Of a stretch of DNA of 64,000 nucleotides, positions 48,084 through 60,433 are shown in pieces. Both the position numbers and the translations under genes were made by a program. Within the stretch, counting starts at the first letter, position 1, and each line of letters begins with the position of its first letter. The notes under the pieces are model-generated. The model was not told where the DNA came from and did not search any database. It was given only the letters and a program-made list of their open reading frames with translations. The DNA is from Epiperipatus broadwayi (taxonomy: Eukaryota; Onychophora; Udeonychophora; Euonychophora; Peripatidae): assembly GCA_028023455.1 (NCBI GenBank), contig JAQFVV010006309.1:2769482-2833481 (forward strand), written 5' to 3'.

Positions 48084-48362
48084 TAAGTTTTGTGAATTCA
48101 GTAGTAGATAACTATGCATAGTTTTTCGGGGTTGAATTGAGCTCACGGCCTTTGATTATTAGTTGATCTTGGTGCTGGTTCCATAGGCTAGTCGCGTAAG
48201 CTTCTCTGGTGTCCATCGGTAATGATGTCAGCTAAAGCTCCGGTCTACTCTCGTATGAATAACTTTTTCATCGTAGAGTGGTCTGGATTCTCTAATCCAA
48301 AACCAACCAAAAGAATATCAGCTAAACCAAGATGTTCTTCAAACTGATCTCTGCCTTTTATA
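48084..48362 (-). promoter_or_regulatory. TATA-box promoter plus candidate first exon with strong splice donor
   Basis: On the minus strand a TATAAAAGG box (48362-48354) is followed about 29 bases on by ACATC, a possible start site. About 250 bases of GC-richer sequence then lead to CTTACCG/GTAAGTAAT, a near-consensus 5' splice site at about 48083. A 34-codon open frame beginning ATGGACACC (48217) ends before the donor. A second frame (MSSIQPRKTMHSYLLL from 48146) runs up to it. Composition differs clearly from the flanks. It may be the promoter and first exon of a nested minus-strand gene or the LTR/leader of a retroelement. No downstream coding exon was identified within the window. Confidence 0.35.
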
Positions 48363-49877
48363 CTCTCCAGAGGCCCAGTTTTCCGACTTCTGTGGATATC
48401 TTTTGTTTGTCAAAATATCCGTTGATAATCTTATATATTCTTTACAAAATTTATGTTACAAAGTCTCTATTTTTTTCAGCATAATTCTGCCATCTTTAAT
48501 TAGTTGAAATATTTTTACTTTCTCTTATCTAGATTGGTAATTTGTGTCTTTTGTTCTCTCCAATTCTAACTTTTATTTCTAATTACATAAAAAAAAAACG
48601 AAAGAATAATTTAACTTTCATTGTACGTTATTTTTTTTAAAAAAAAAAATTAGTCAAAAAAAAATCTAAATTTACTTTTATTTTTTAGCTTTTACCAAAT
48701 GCCAATATATTTGCAACGTATATAAATAAACGTTACAATATTTAGATTACATGGTTGTATTAGAGGAAGCATTGTGCATTATAAATAGGGCCTATAGTTT
48801 GTAAAGAAAAAAAATCTAATTTCATGATATCTTAACCATCATGAGGCCTATTATTAATCAATTTATAGGAAGTGCATAATGTAACTTGACATTACGCGTA
48901 AACATAAGAGTATTTTCTATATTAAAAAAAGTTCTTCTACTCCTCTGCAAACAGACCCTTATATTGGGATGGATTTTTAGGATAAAATTAACTAACAGCT
49001 TTTGTGTAGAAATCACGCAAGGTGTTTTTTACTCATAGTGTATCATGTAACTATATATCTACAATCCTTCCCCTCATTGAATAGACAAAGGATAATCTTA
49101 TAGTTATTCCAATTTGACTTTTCTTTTTAAATACTACAGTACAGATGTACTATTTATTGACTAAGATAAAACTACTATTTTATTAATGATATTCGTCAAT
49201 TATAACAAATACACTTATTATTTAAGGCATTTTCTGGCCATTTGTATACTAGATGTAAATTAAAAACAGATTTTTTTTTCTAATTTTGATAAGTTATTTT
49301 TATTTAAGAGTGAAAGATTTTATTTAAACAAATCTTTATTTTTGTTTCAAAATGAAAGATTAGTTAAATAAATCTTTACAATTTGAAGATTCCTAAAACT
49401 ATTTGTTTATCTTACAAATATTTAAATAGTAAATGTTTAAAAGATATTTGTTTTATTTAAGATTCACAAAGTGTATTTCAAAGTCTTAAATATAAACGAA
49501 ATTACTTTATATAAAATGATGACTGTTCACTTTTTAATCAGCTAACATTTTCCCCTCTCATCTCTCAGTCAAATTTTTTGAAGTTAACAATAAATTATCA
49601 AAAAAAAAACTTGATATGGATTAATTAATATATATGAGTATAAGCAATAGATTTTATAATACAGTAGAGACACAAATTATGCTATATTTTGTTCCAAGCT
49701 CTCCTCGTGTTCATCGTATATTGCTTATATTAACTCACCAGTTTTGTTGATAAACATTGTTTAGAATAGAATTCATATTGTTTACTGAATTGCAAGTCTA
49801 CAGTACTTTTCAACATGTACATATATATAATACAAATGATTTGTATATGTTTACATAAAAAAAAAATAATAAAAATA

Positions 49878-50222
49878 CCAAACTCTCCATGCAGTCACCA
49901 AGTGCAAGGTTTGATAATCATTGGATGCAGGATGGCTTGTGCATAAAATCCCTATCTAGTGCCTACTCATTCAACATCCTCAGACTAATTTCTAGCTTGT
50001 AACTTTCATCAGTGAGAAGTTTTGTATCTGAGAACACTGCACTTAGATCTTAAGATTTGATGAACCTTCCAGCAGCTGTCTTTTACCTATTTAGTTAACT
50101 ATAAAGATAATCTGGGGATATTGGATGAGTAGGCACTAGATAAGGATTTAATGCCAAACTTTCCTGCATTCATTGATTATAAAAGCTTACACTTGGTGGC
50201 ACTACTCTATGGAGAGTTTAGT
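49878..50222. mobile_element. Foldback element, about 345 bases
   Basis: Left arm CCAAACTCTCCATGCAGTCA...ATCTAGTGCCTACTCATTC and right arm GGATGAGTAGGCACTAGAT...GGCACTACTCTATGGAGAG are inverted copies over about 105 bases, around a 130-base centre. It is a shorter relative of the element at 60434-61305. No ORF. Confidence 0.75.
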
Positions 50223-51543
50223 ACTCTTATCAACAACATGTGTAAGCATATGAATTGGTGATCATATAATGTTTTGATGGTTTTAATTATACAATTATTA
50301 ATAAAAAGAATTGAGAGGGAGACATTTACAGATATTTTACTCTCTGTGTGTTCACTCAAAACTACCATATTTTTATATTTAAAATAAAGTTAATTGTATT
50401 ATTTTCTTTTCTTTTCAGTAATTTGTTTCCTCACTGAAACATAATAGACTAGATTCTTTAACAACAAATAATATATTCCTTTTTTTTTTTAAAAAAAAAG
50501 ATCATATTACCTTTAAGTATATTTTAAATTTTGGTAAAACTTAGCATTACTCCTGGAAAATATTATGCAAAATACTACTCATCAAATTTGGAAAGAATAA
50601 TAAAGAACTAATAAAATGTGTGTTTTCAACTGAAGAAATTTTATTAATTTGTATAATTATATACAATGCTTAAAGAAAAATAAATACTGTTTGATTATAA
50701 AATTTGTGAATTTTGATGGGGTTTTTGTTCCTTTTATATACATTTTTAAATGCTGTTATTTATGTTACATTCTCTGTTTATTTTGTTTATATGTTTGTTT
50801 GTAAACTACTGTAATCACTTTTATCATTAAAGTTAGAATAAAATGTTAAAAATCAAGGTTTAGTAGATGTAAATTCAATAGAGTTGATTCAAATTCTGTA
50901 CATAAAAAATAAATACTAGTTAAAGCAATATGGGGCTGTAATATATTAGGTATATTGAAGTGGTCAGATCTATGTTCGATCCTAGCTTCTTGATATCTCA
51001 CATGTAGCCCATTTCAAATCCTAGTACTAACCATGAATTTCAGAATGCAATGGGGCTTTATACATTCAATGCACGCTAGTTTTCTTAAAAAAAAAAACAG
51101 TATTATATAATTGTGTGTCAAAACCAACTAATTTAATATTTAAACTAATCAATATCATTAATAAATTCATGATAAAATTATTCATGAATTTATATATATA
51201 TTATAACTGCATGAATTGTGTGTATGTATTTATAAATAATTAAATATATATATTCGCTATAAAGTTTCATTGCATCGGAATGTTTTATTTTTACTTTTGT
51301 CAGTTTGTTTACATTTCAGTGATTAAAAGCTGCATTCTTTTGACAAGCTTTCAGATCGTCCTTTTCCAAAGACAATGGGGAAAGTTTTATTTAATTAGCA
51401 AAAATATAATAATTTAAAATGTAAGGACGGTTCCTAATTAAAATCGTTTTTCAGATTTACAAATTCATTTTCTAATAGAAAATGAATTCAAAGTTAATCA
51501 GTTTGAAAACCTTATTGAAGTCTAAAATTAATTAACAAAAATT

Positions 51544-51729
51544 TGTAACTTTGACAAGGTAAGAAGCTTTAGCCTGAAGGCATTGAGATTCGGTTTAGGT
51601 GGGAAACCAGAGAACAGTTATAAATAGCCCTGAAAAGTTTGGAGAGGAAGAAGCCATATTTGTTTTGAAATAAGTGCGACTAAAAGTTATGTGTGTCTTA
51701 AATTATGAATTTATATAGTGTCTACATCA
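51544..51729 (+). repeat. Candidate solo LTR with TATA box and PBS-like end
   Basis: Begins TGTAACTTTGACAAGG, has TATAAATAG at 51619-51627, and ends TCTACATCA. It is followed at once by TGGTGAGGGGC, which has the form of a tRNA primer-binding site. The next 250 bases (51730-51990) are also GC-richer and contain a hairpin (CTTCAGAGAATC...GGGTCTGAAG) but no gag or pol ORF. No second LTR was found, so this is tentative. Confidence 0.28.
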
Positions 51730-52699
51730 TGGTGAGGGGCTAACTTCAGAGAATCTGACTGCTGGGTCTGAAGTCCCCAGAAGATCTTCAATGTAGCTGC
51801 TAAACTAAACTTTTTTCATGCCAATCATGCTGCCAAAAGCTGAAAGAGTCAATCAAAATGCTATTCAAATAAGTGAAAATGTGTGTCTACGTTTCAACCA
51901 AATCAGACTCTACTGTGTACACTAAGGAACAAGCCATGGAAGGACTGGTAAAATCTTTCCTTTTGAACCATAACTTTCTGGCCAGTTCTGAACTTTAAGT
52001 TAAAACACCTTTTAAGCTATCTACTGTAAAATTTTCTTTTTATTTATGCTATCTTGAATTATGCAGTAATTCTCTATTTTAATCTCTAGTCTTTAAAATT
52101 AGTATTATGTTAACTTTCTTTTTTTCTTATGATGGTGGTTCATTTATCTAACCTTATCATATATTTGCTAGATGATTATTAATATCATTTATTGTTGATT
52201 ATATGACAATAATACTTCAACTCGACAATAATTTCTTTCGTTACACATATCTCATGAAAATAATATAATATTAAGTTTGATAGTAATTTTTGCCCATTGG
52301 AACTAATTTAAGATGGTTCTATTAATTGTCAAGTTGAAGGATTTATACAATTTTTGCTATTTTTGTTAATGGCTAATAGTAAATTATTAGCCCAGTTTTT
52401 AACCTATGCCCCTGATATTTTCTGGAGTTTCCCCAATATTGATTCATTCATATTAATAATGTTTTGCAAAAGGTCGATAAAGGAGTTTAATGTTAATATA
52501 TTCTAAGTTAAAGTGAATACTTTATATTAATATTCAGGGAGGGCATGATATTTAGGGTATAATTAGCATAATTTTATAATTGCGTTAAATAATTTTAGTT
52601 AAAGCATGTTTGACTTTAATTCAACTTGATCAGGTCATTATGTACAGCATTCCTTATATAAATTAGGTTTTATTATTTAAACACGATGATTATTAAGTC

Positions 52700-52960
52700 A
52701 TCATTTTCCGAACATTGCTGACGTGAGCCATCTCCTGCCTCATAGGCATGTCCTCAGTGATATTATTATTATTACTTTAATTACCTAGGAAGAAACCACT
52801 TCCTCGCATGCTTGTTTTTATATTGGAACACCAAAAGTTCACGGCTATGACCTGGCCTGGCTTTTCCTGTGTTCCATGTCTCATTGATAGGGCAGAAAGA
52901 CTTGTAAAACACAAACCACCCTCCTACTTAAATCACCGACAAGCCATTATTTTTCATATT
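52700..52960 (+). other. GC-richer unassigned segment
   Basis: The segment holds GCTGACGTGAGCCATC, CACTTCCTCGCATGC, ACGGCTATGACCTGGCC and GCTTTTCCTGTGTTCC. No ORF, no repeat partner in the window. It could be part of the same retroelement as the LTR-like piece at 51.54 kb or a regulatory island. Confidence 0.25.
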
Positions 52961-54013
52961 TATTTTTATAGCTCATAAGACGTCAGTACTATTTACTTCT
53001 CAGTTTTAGTAAAGCCTGCTCTCATGCTCATAAATTGTGATGAATTGATTTTATTAAAGTCAAATAAATTCATATTCATTTATAATTAAGTAAGTTTCCT
53101 ATTAAATATTAAAGTTATGCCCTAAATATTTATCTTGCTCTTTGTGAATTGATTTATGAATGTGAAAATGAATATCACATTCTTACTTTTAAAAATTAGA
53201 ATAATAATTTTGGTCAGAGCCAAATACCTTTGTCTACCTTTATTTACATGTTGGGGCATAGACATATATAATCCTCCTATAATATTGCGTAATAGTTATT
53301 GGCATATGATAACTGACATTCTTATTGCAAATTATAAATTCCGTTTTAAAGACTAGAGGTAATATATATAATCTTAATCATAAAAGTTGAACAAAATAGT
53401 TATTATTATTAAACATTTTATTAACACATTTGGTTTTTAACTTTCTTTATTATTCAATAATTATATTAATATTAATGGTTGCTGTCTGTATTGGCAACCC
53501 AAACATACATATATGAATTGACTTATAAATATCCTTAGTTATTTTATTATATGTTATTAGAGTCAGATCAGGAGTCTCAAATCATCATCATCCATTGAGC
53601 TAGTTTCTTGGTGCATAGTCATGTACTGTTGACCTATGTCATCCATTGATTTGATCTGAGCTCATGAGTTGGGTTTGAATTCAGTTTGGTGTGGAGTAAA
53701 ATCTTTGGTTAGACTGGGTTTGAATCCGACTTTGAGTTTAGATTCTTGTTGGGATGTTTTGTCTGGTACAATATGACCCAGTTTCTTAGATATGGAACAG
53801 AGAATGGGAATATTTTGATATTAGATTTAAAAAATTTTTTTACCTTAATATATTTTAAGTACGGCTTGTAAGAGAGTAGCATAGAAACTCTTTTTGGTTT
53901 CAATTTAAAGTTATAATAACATTTTAAAATTGAGGATTTAATAGATTTAAATTCTGTATAATTGATTGAAATTTTGTATATATTTTTAAAATCACTTCCA
54001 AAGTGATGGGGCA

Positions 54014-54165
54014 TAATAATATTTTATGTAGATGACCTAGTTTTTTTAGATATGGAACAGAAGATGGAAAGTTAGATATTTTGATATCAAATGGGTTCTC
54101 AGAATTTCAATATGTTTTGAGTAATCTGCACAACTTTTTTGGTTTTAATTGTAAGCTTTTTTATT
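54014..54165 (+). pseudogene. LINE reverse transcriptase motif C fragment
   Basis: One frame reads WGIIIFYVDDLVFLDMEQKM at 54008-54067, an RT motif C (YxDD with the hydrophobic flank typical of LINEs). The related sequence at 53770-53830 (ATGACCCAGTTTCTTAGATATGGAACAGAG region) is a diverged direct copy about 260 bases upstream in which the catalytic DD codons are partly preserved (shifted frame). No long ORF is left. Confidence 0.5.
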
Positions 54166-54699
54166 TAAGAAAAAATAAGATAAGTTTATTGTATGATATA
54201 GTTTGGTTAAGTATTTAAATTTTTTTTTTAAAAAAAAAAACCCTTCTCAAATAAAAGTTACCAAATGCTTTGTTATACAAATATATAATTATGTACACAT
54301 ACTAAATATTATATATACATAAGGACTATACATATTAAATTATTGCAGAAATATCTAATGATGTGTATATATATATATGTGTGTAAACTATAAGTATCAA
54401 ATTGATTTAAAATAAAATATGTATTATATGAAGCTCATTTACAATATAGTTTTGATAAACATTTTTTTTTACAAAACAATAAACATTTCCAATCAAAAGC
54501 AAAAATGTCAAATATTTTTTAATTAAAAGGATATTTTCAATTTTTGGACACTTAATTAAAAGAGATAAGGTATTAAATGAATTACATAATAAATATGATA
54601 TGTGCATAAGGGTATACTAATTAAATTATAGCAAAACATTTAATGATATATTTATTGTAATGGTATGGAGAACAGGGTAACATGGAAAGATGGGAAATC

Positions 54700-57159
54700 A
54701 TCTCTATAAATAATACAATTATTAAATAAAATATAATATATATATAAAATGAGGAATGGCTACATATAAAAGGAATGAACATGATATCAGCAAGCAATTA
54801 AACTATAAGTATACTAATATTACTGATAAGCTGTAATATAACTAATCATTATACTTGAAAAATAAACTTCTCAACAGTCAGCTATCCTCATGGTGATTGG
54901 ATTCAAAAGAAGTACATTATAAATAGGCTGCTTAGCCAGACACTGCCAATCTTAGAACAGAATATAACACAATTCTTTGGTTGCACATAGTTAAGTGCTA
55001 AAATATCCATCAGAATATAAAAAAGAGTACTGGGGCATTGGGACATGTTGATCATCATAAATGCTTTGGTCACATAGTACCATTAGTATACTGCACAACT
55101 GTAGCCTAAATTTCTAATAAAAACAAAATGCAGTGAAGGATCTTTAAAGGTAATACTTTTGTTCTATCCAGAGTTGTCATCTGGATATCCAAACACAAAC
55201 ATAAACCCCTTTTTATATAACTAATCATTATGCTCTCTAGAGCTAGTTCAAAAATATAAGTTTGTAAATAAGAGATAAATATAATAGCTAACTCTTTCTT
55301 AAATAAATTTACTGTGATAATTTTAAAACTTCTTAAATGACTAAGCTGTAATGAAATAAAGTTACACACACTGCCAATTCACAGAACAGATAGCTGGAGG
55401 AATAAAGGTGTTAAAAGTATTATTTTTTAAAAAATAATTATTTAATAAACTAACTTCTTAATAATTAAAAAAATAACATGATATAATCATAATTTAAATT
55501 TATACATTCTTATAAAAAAGTATAGTTTCATATTAGAAAAGACTAACCAACTATTTTTATTTATTAAATTAATTAACTTGTTTTCATTAAGTTATTTTTT
55601 TAAAATAACAAAAGTTGGAAAACAGTTTTTTCACAATCAGATAGCTTAACCCTTTGAATAATTTTGAAGAGAAAATAAAATGGATAAAAAAGTATGTTTC
55701 AAAATAAATATTAAAGTTAATAAAATTTAAATTACATACTTGAAAGGAAAAAATAAATGAATAATAAAAAAAACATGTTTTACAAGAAAATGTTAAATTA
55801 ACAAAATTACTCATTGCTATCAATTATTTTTTATATAAAAATATCTATAATTATAAAAATAATATACACATCAATAATACATTTTTCCATGGTTTTAATT
55901 TTTATTTGATCCCTTTTTTGAGACTTGTAGTTGTCAGTTACCACAGATTTTTTCTGGAAGATTTTTCAATTCTATGTTAATGTACATAATTAATTTATCC
56001 ATTCTGCCATACATGTTCAGGATAACACAGAAAGCATTTATCCATTTTCTTTTTAATAATTTTCTATGTCAAGCTAACTTATAAAGACAGAGGCATTCAT
56101 GCTCTTGGGTGGAGACAAGACTTGTTGAAGATTTGTTCAGAATATTCTTGTTATCTTTTATATTTTACTGATCTGGTTACATGGAGGTAGATGATGTTTA
56201 TAATTAGTTTAAATTTAGTACATATTTGTCTTCAACTTCATTTTTAAAAGACTTTTATAGTTAAACTTCTTCTTTAGTCTTCAGCAGCTGAGTTAAGAAT
56301 AAATGCTCTCTTAGCTCGATTAATAAGATTGTTTATTACAAGACACTCAGGTCTACTGATTTACCCACACCCCTATTTTTTAAATAATCCTGTCTAATCA
56401 ATCATAGTATTGTTTTCTATGTGGCCAAATTAAACATTGACTGATTATGTCTATTTTTTTAAAAAAATAGTTAGTTATTTTCCTCCTTTTTTTAAAAATT
56501 AACAATTCCCTTCATAAGAAAAAAATTCCTCTATTTTTTTTCTTATCCCCAAAATAAGATAATTTTTTAATTACCATGATTTAATAATTACTGTCTATTG
56601 TTCTGGAGAAAGATAAAGATAAAAGAAAGAAAAGAATTCTGATTAATTAAACCAAAATTTAAAAGAAAATGTTAAAATCTTATATTTTTTTGTTCACTTT
56701 TTTTTTCTTCAAAATATTACTAAACATAAAAAACTTTATCTACTTTATCTCTCTTAAAAAGTTAAAATTAAAATTTACAAATACCTAATAAAGGGGGAAA
56801 CATATTCACTTTATATTTTTTCAACTTTAAAATTAAAATCAAAACTGATAGGTAAATTAATGAAGAAAGAGAATTAAAAATGTTTTATTTTCTTTTATAC
56901 TTTTACAATCATTTATTATAAATTAAAATATTCACATTATTATGAGCCACTTCCCACAATATTACAATATGCATCAACTAATAAGCATCAAATTGATTTA
57001 AAATATAGTTCTACATATTTATTTATTGTGCCAATGCTAAAAATATAATACAGATAAAAATGTTTTTATGTTAAATGCTTCTGTTTACTGCGTATTAAAA
57101 AGCAAAAAAAAATATTTTTTTAATCACAATTGTAGGTTTTAGATTTATCTTAAAATAAA
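54700..57159. other. AT-rich intronic sequence
   Basis: No feature supported. Frames at 55106-55369 and 55587-55823 show no motif. Confidence 0.55.
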
Positions 57160-57385
57160 AATGGGGGGGGGGGAGGTACCAAAAATAATTAAGTCAATCC
57201 CTGTTTTTTTATATTAAGGGATTTAATTAATGTATGGACACTGTCCCCTCATGCTTTTATTAAATAAAGTTAAATCTAAAAACCCAATTAGGGTTAAAGA
57301 AATAATTATTTTGTTGCCTTTTAGTACACAGGAAATAAGATCATTTAATAGAAAAAATATTTTATCTGTTAGTATTTGTTTTTTT
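57160..57385 (+). repeat. Dispersed repeat, copy 2
   Basis: Partner of 8772-8960: a G10 run, then AATAATTAAGTCAATCCC mirrored by AAGGGATTTAATTAA, CCTCATGCTTTTATT, AAATCTAAAAACCC, GAAATAATTATTTTGTTG and CCTTTTAGTACA. The open frame at 57230-57433 has no recognised motif. Confidence 0.5.
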
Positions 57386-57587
57386 TTTACTTTTTCTTGG
57401 AATAGTATATTATTAATGTTATATAATTTGTGACTCCACTATATTGTTTTATTACATATTATGATTATATTAATGTGTGTAACATAGAGAAGTATGTGTA
57501 ATTTTATTTGTGATTGGCTAAAAAATGGATAAATATGTAATTACTTAGGAAATATTCACTTCTTAAAATAATGTATTATTTTGATTT

Positions 57588-57690
57588 TTGTTGGAATATG
57601 AGTTCATATGATAGGAATTGATCATATATGCAATACATTGGAACACTCACAAGTATAAGCATATATTATATCTGGTATATTAGAGGAATA
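57588..57690 (+). repeat. Dispersed repeat fragment shared with 47272-47375
   Basis: Partner of the fragment at 47272-47375. It lies about 90 bases before the PLE-B palindrome region. Confidence 0.5.
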
Positions 57691-57774
57691 ATTGTGAATT
57701 ATTTATTGAGCTAGTAGTAAGATTTGTTAAACCAGTGATTTTAGTATTGTTAAATTAATATGTGTAAATATAAA

Positions 57775-57945
57775 TTTATTTAAACATACATTGATTACAT
57801 AAGTAATATTTACTAAGGCTGTAACCTCAAGAATATGCACATAAAAATGTGATAGTAGGGACCTCTGCAGGTCTGTAGAGGTCCCTACTATCGCATTTTT
57901 ATACACATATTCTTGAGGTTACAGCCTTAGTAAATATATATGTGT
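57775..57945. repeat. Palindromic PLE-B terminal repeat, near-perfect
   Basis: Arms of about 65 bases meet near 57872 with almost no loop: TTTACTAAGGCTGTAACCTC...GTAGGGACCTCTGCAG on the left and its complement ending ACAGCCTTAGTAAATA on the right. The left flank has ACATTGATTACATAAG as in other copies. The arms are nearly identical, which suggests a recent or converted copy. Confidence 0.75.
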
Positions 57946-58489
57946 AAAGTAAATATAAATGGGCAACTAACAATGACAATTGCTACTAGTGATTTCATGC
58001 TCTTATTTGATTGCAATATTAAGAAAGAGAATTATCACATACACACAAAGACTTTTGAATTGCAATATTCTAATATCTGTATGAGAAGAAATGAGCTAAT
58101 CAAATTCTTAACTATCCATAATCATCTGTCATCAAACCAAATTCTAATCTCAATGGAAAATTATTATTTTATTCATGTTTTTTATATACTCTTTTTGACA
58201 TCATGAAATTTTGTATTTCTATAGTAAGGGCTTAAGTGAAGCTTTACAATTGATTGCTGAGTTTTCATTTAATCTCTAGTTAATTATTTTGATTGACACA
58301 GATTTTATAAAATTGTTATAAATTAAAGCTCTAATTTTACTAGTGGAGATATTTAATTTAAATGTTTTGTTCATCTAATGCCATTAAAATTTCTTTTTCT
58401 ATATATATATATATATTATTGTCTTTGTGAATTTATTACTACAGACTATTAATAATACTGGAGATAGTATATTCTTATTAGTTATATGT

Positions 58490-58705
58490 TAGACTATTTC
58501 GATTATCTAATATTACATGTTAAATATCTTATAAAAAAATTCAAATTTTATTAAAATTTTTCAAATTCATTTCAACTGTTAGTAATAGCATACAACCTCT
58601 AATGGTTAAATGTATCTGAAAAGTTTAAATAAAATTTGATTTTTTAAAAAAGACATTTATTTAATGATCAATATTAGATGATGGAAATAATCCAACATAT
58701 AATAA
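58490..58705. repeat. Imperfect palindromic repeat, related to 62711-62870
   Basis: Left arm GACTATTTCGATTATCTAATATT and right arm AATATTAGATGATGGAAATAATC flank AT-rich complementary blocks. The outer word CTATTTCCATCATCTAATAT is shared, allowing changes, with the palindrome at 62711-62870, so the two form a small family. Confidence 0.55.
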
Positions 58706-58800
58706 CTACTAAAATATTATTTTCATAAATATTCAAACAAGTGGGATGTCTCTATACTTATGATGATTTGTAATCATTATAAACTCATTGCAAACAAGTG

Positions 58801-59523
58801 TAAGAAAAGGTAACCTAATTTAAATTTAAAATTTATATTGCACTAAGCATGCTTTCACCAGAACACTGCCAGAAGTACAGTTCATTCTTATTTCACAGTT
58901 GAAAAGATACACTCTTAAATTAATGCACTTTGTTATGCAAATGACATATTTAAATATTCCATTTTTTGACAATGGAGTACATGATTCTTTTTTATTGATT
59001 ACATATGGATCTTTCACAATTATGCATGTGTCCTTGTATTTTCATTTTCTATTGTCTCTTTCAGCATAAACTGTCTTCATGTTAATTGGATTAAAAACAT
59101 GACCCATTGTGCACTCGTGTTTAAGGAAAATTGATTTATTCATTATTTTGTTTTGCTCTATTTGATCTATTCACTCATGAATCACTATAATAGAAAGCGG
59201 TCTATTACAGTGAATCACAGGTGAATAGATCAACAAGAATCACCCAACACATTTATTTATACAACAGGACAAAACAAAATAATTTTCCCTGAACACAAAT
59301 ACACAATAAGTCATGCTTTTAAGCCAACTAATACGAAGACAGTTTGCACGGAAAAAGACAATAGAAAACGAAAAAACAAGGAGGCATGGGAAATTCCAAA
59401 AGATCCTTGTGCAATTCATTCACATAACAAAGCGAGACCATTGCTATGACTCTGGCGATGTTCTGTCAAAAGCATGCTTAGCGCTATATACATTTTACAT
59501 TTAAATTAATTTACCTTTTCTTA
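58801..59523. mobile_element. Large foldback element, about 720 bases
   Basis: Mirror-image blocks from the ends inward: AAGAAAAGGTAA / TTACCTTTTCTT, CTAAGCATGCTTT / AAAGCATGCTTAG, CATTTTCTATTGTCTCTTTC / GAAAAAGACAATAGAAAAC, AAACTGTCTTC / GAAGACAGTTT, TTTTGTTTTG / CAAAACAAAA, and GATCTATTCACTCATGAATCA / TGAATCACAGGTGAATAGATC, with the centre near 59195. Arms are around 350 bases with many indels. ORFs at 58826-59017 and 59313-59504 are shadows of the arms. Confidence 0.72.
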
Positions 59524-59600
59524 ATACTCGTTGGCAACAAGTTTATAATAATTACAATAAGTAAATCAAATAATTTTTTTACTTTTAGGAAATATATATA

Positions 59601-59763
59601 TTCTAGCACGTGTGCGTGTGTGACGCAACTGTTCTCAAAAGCAATGATTATGAAGGCAAGATCCTTTGAAAGAGCTCAGCTCATTTGTTTTTAGTTATCT
59701 ATTTTACATTAACACTTTATAGCTTTTGAGAACAGTTGCGTCACACACGCACACGTACTAGAA
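59601..59763. mobile_element. MITE with 43-base terminal inverted repeats, TA target duplication
   Basis: The left TIR TTCTAGCACGTGTGCGTGTG... continues as TGACGCAACTGTTCTCAAAA, and the right TIR mirrors it with a single mismatch (CACG against TACG). TA flanks both ends (59599-59600 and 59764-59765). The 80-base centre is unrelated DNA. TA duplication suggests a Tc1/mariner-type source. It sits only about 80 bases from the 720-base foldback. Confidence 0.8.
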
Positions 59764-60433
59764 TACAATAAGTAAAGAAAAATGAAATAAATACCAATTA
59801 GAATTGTGATAATTTATTAAACCAAGAGTCAAATTATTTAAAATGGTTCCTTTTTATGTATATTTCAGAAATGAATTACAGTTATTGCCATTTAAATTTT
59901 AAAATTTAATTCTTACACTTAAATGTTTTTTTTATATATTAAATGAATTCATTTTATTGATTTGCATATTATAAAAGATAGCTTATTTATTCAATAATTT
60001 TTAATATTTCATATACACACACACATATAAAGACAATAGTTTTTCTACATACGAAACAAAACTTTTCAACAAATTTTAGTTTATATTACAGTTTAACACA
60101 AACACCATTTAAATCCCTTGGGCAAATGAGATATGCTGCTATAATATTGATAAATTCTAAACAATTTTACAAGCATCAAAATCAATAAATAACAAACTCA
60201 AATAACTTCAACAAAACAGTGAATTCTAAATAACAACATCTAGAAGAAAACCATCTGTAAAATCCTTGATAAAAGTTGTTGTTTAAAATAAAATGCATTT
60301 TATTGGGGTTTATAGATATTTTTTTATTTATGGTTAAAATTGAGTAACTAAAATCATTATGACAATAACTTTTTTAGCTAAATAAAATATTAATTAAATA
60401 ACAATTTTAGTATTGTAACATTATTTTAATCAG

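Noticed and set aside
49990-50060. CTGATGA and GAAA with a possible AGTT/AGCT stem on the minus strand of the 49.9 kb foldback
   Set aside because: The related copies at 60.5 and 61.2 kb have CTAATGA or CTAATGG, and no helix III and helix I of correct spacing can be drawn.
58826-59504. Frames on opposite strands at 58826-59017 and 59313-59504 with similar C-terminal residues (SKACL/VKACL)
   Set aside because: The similarity comes from the two arms of one foldback; no transposase motif.
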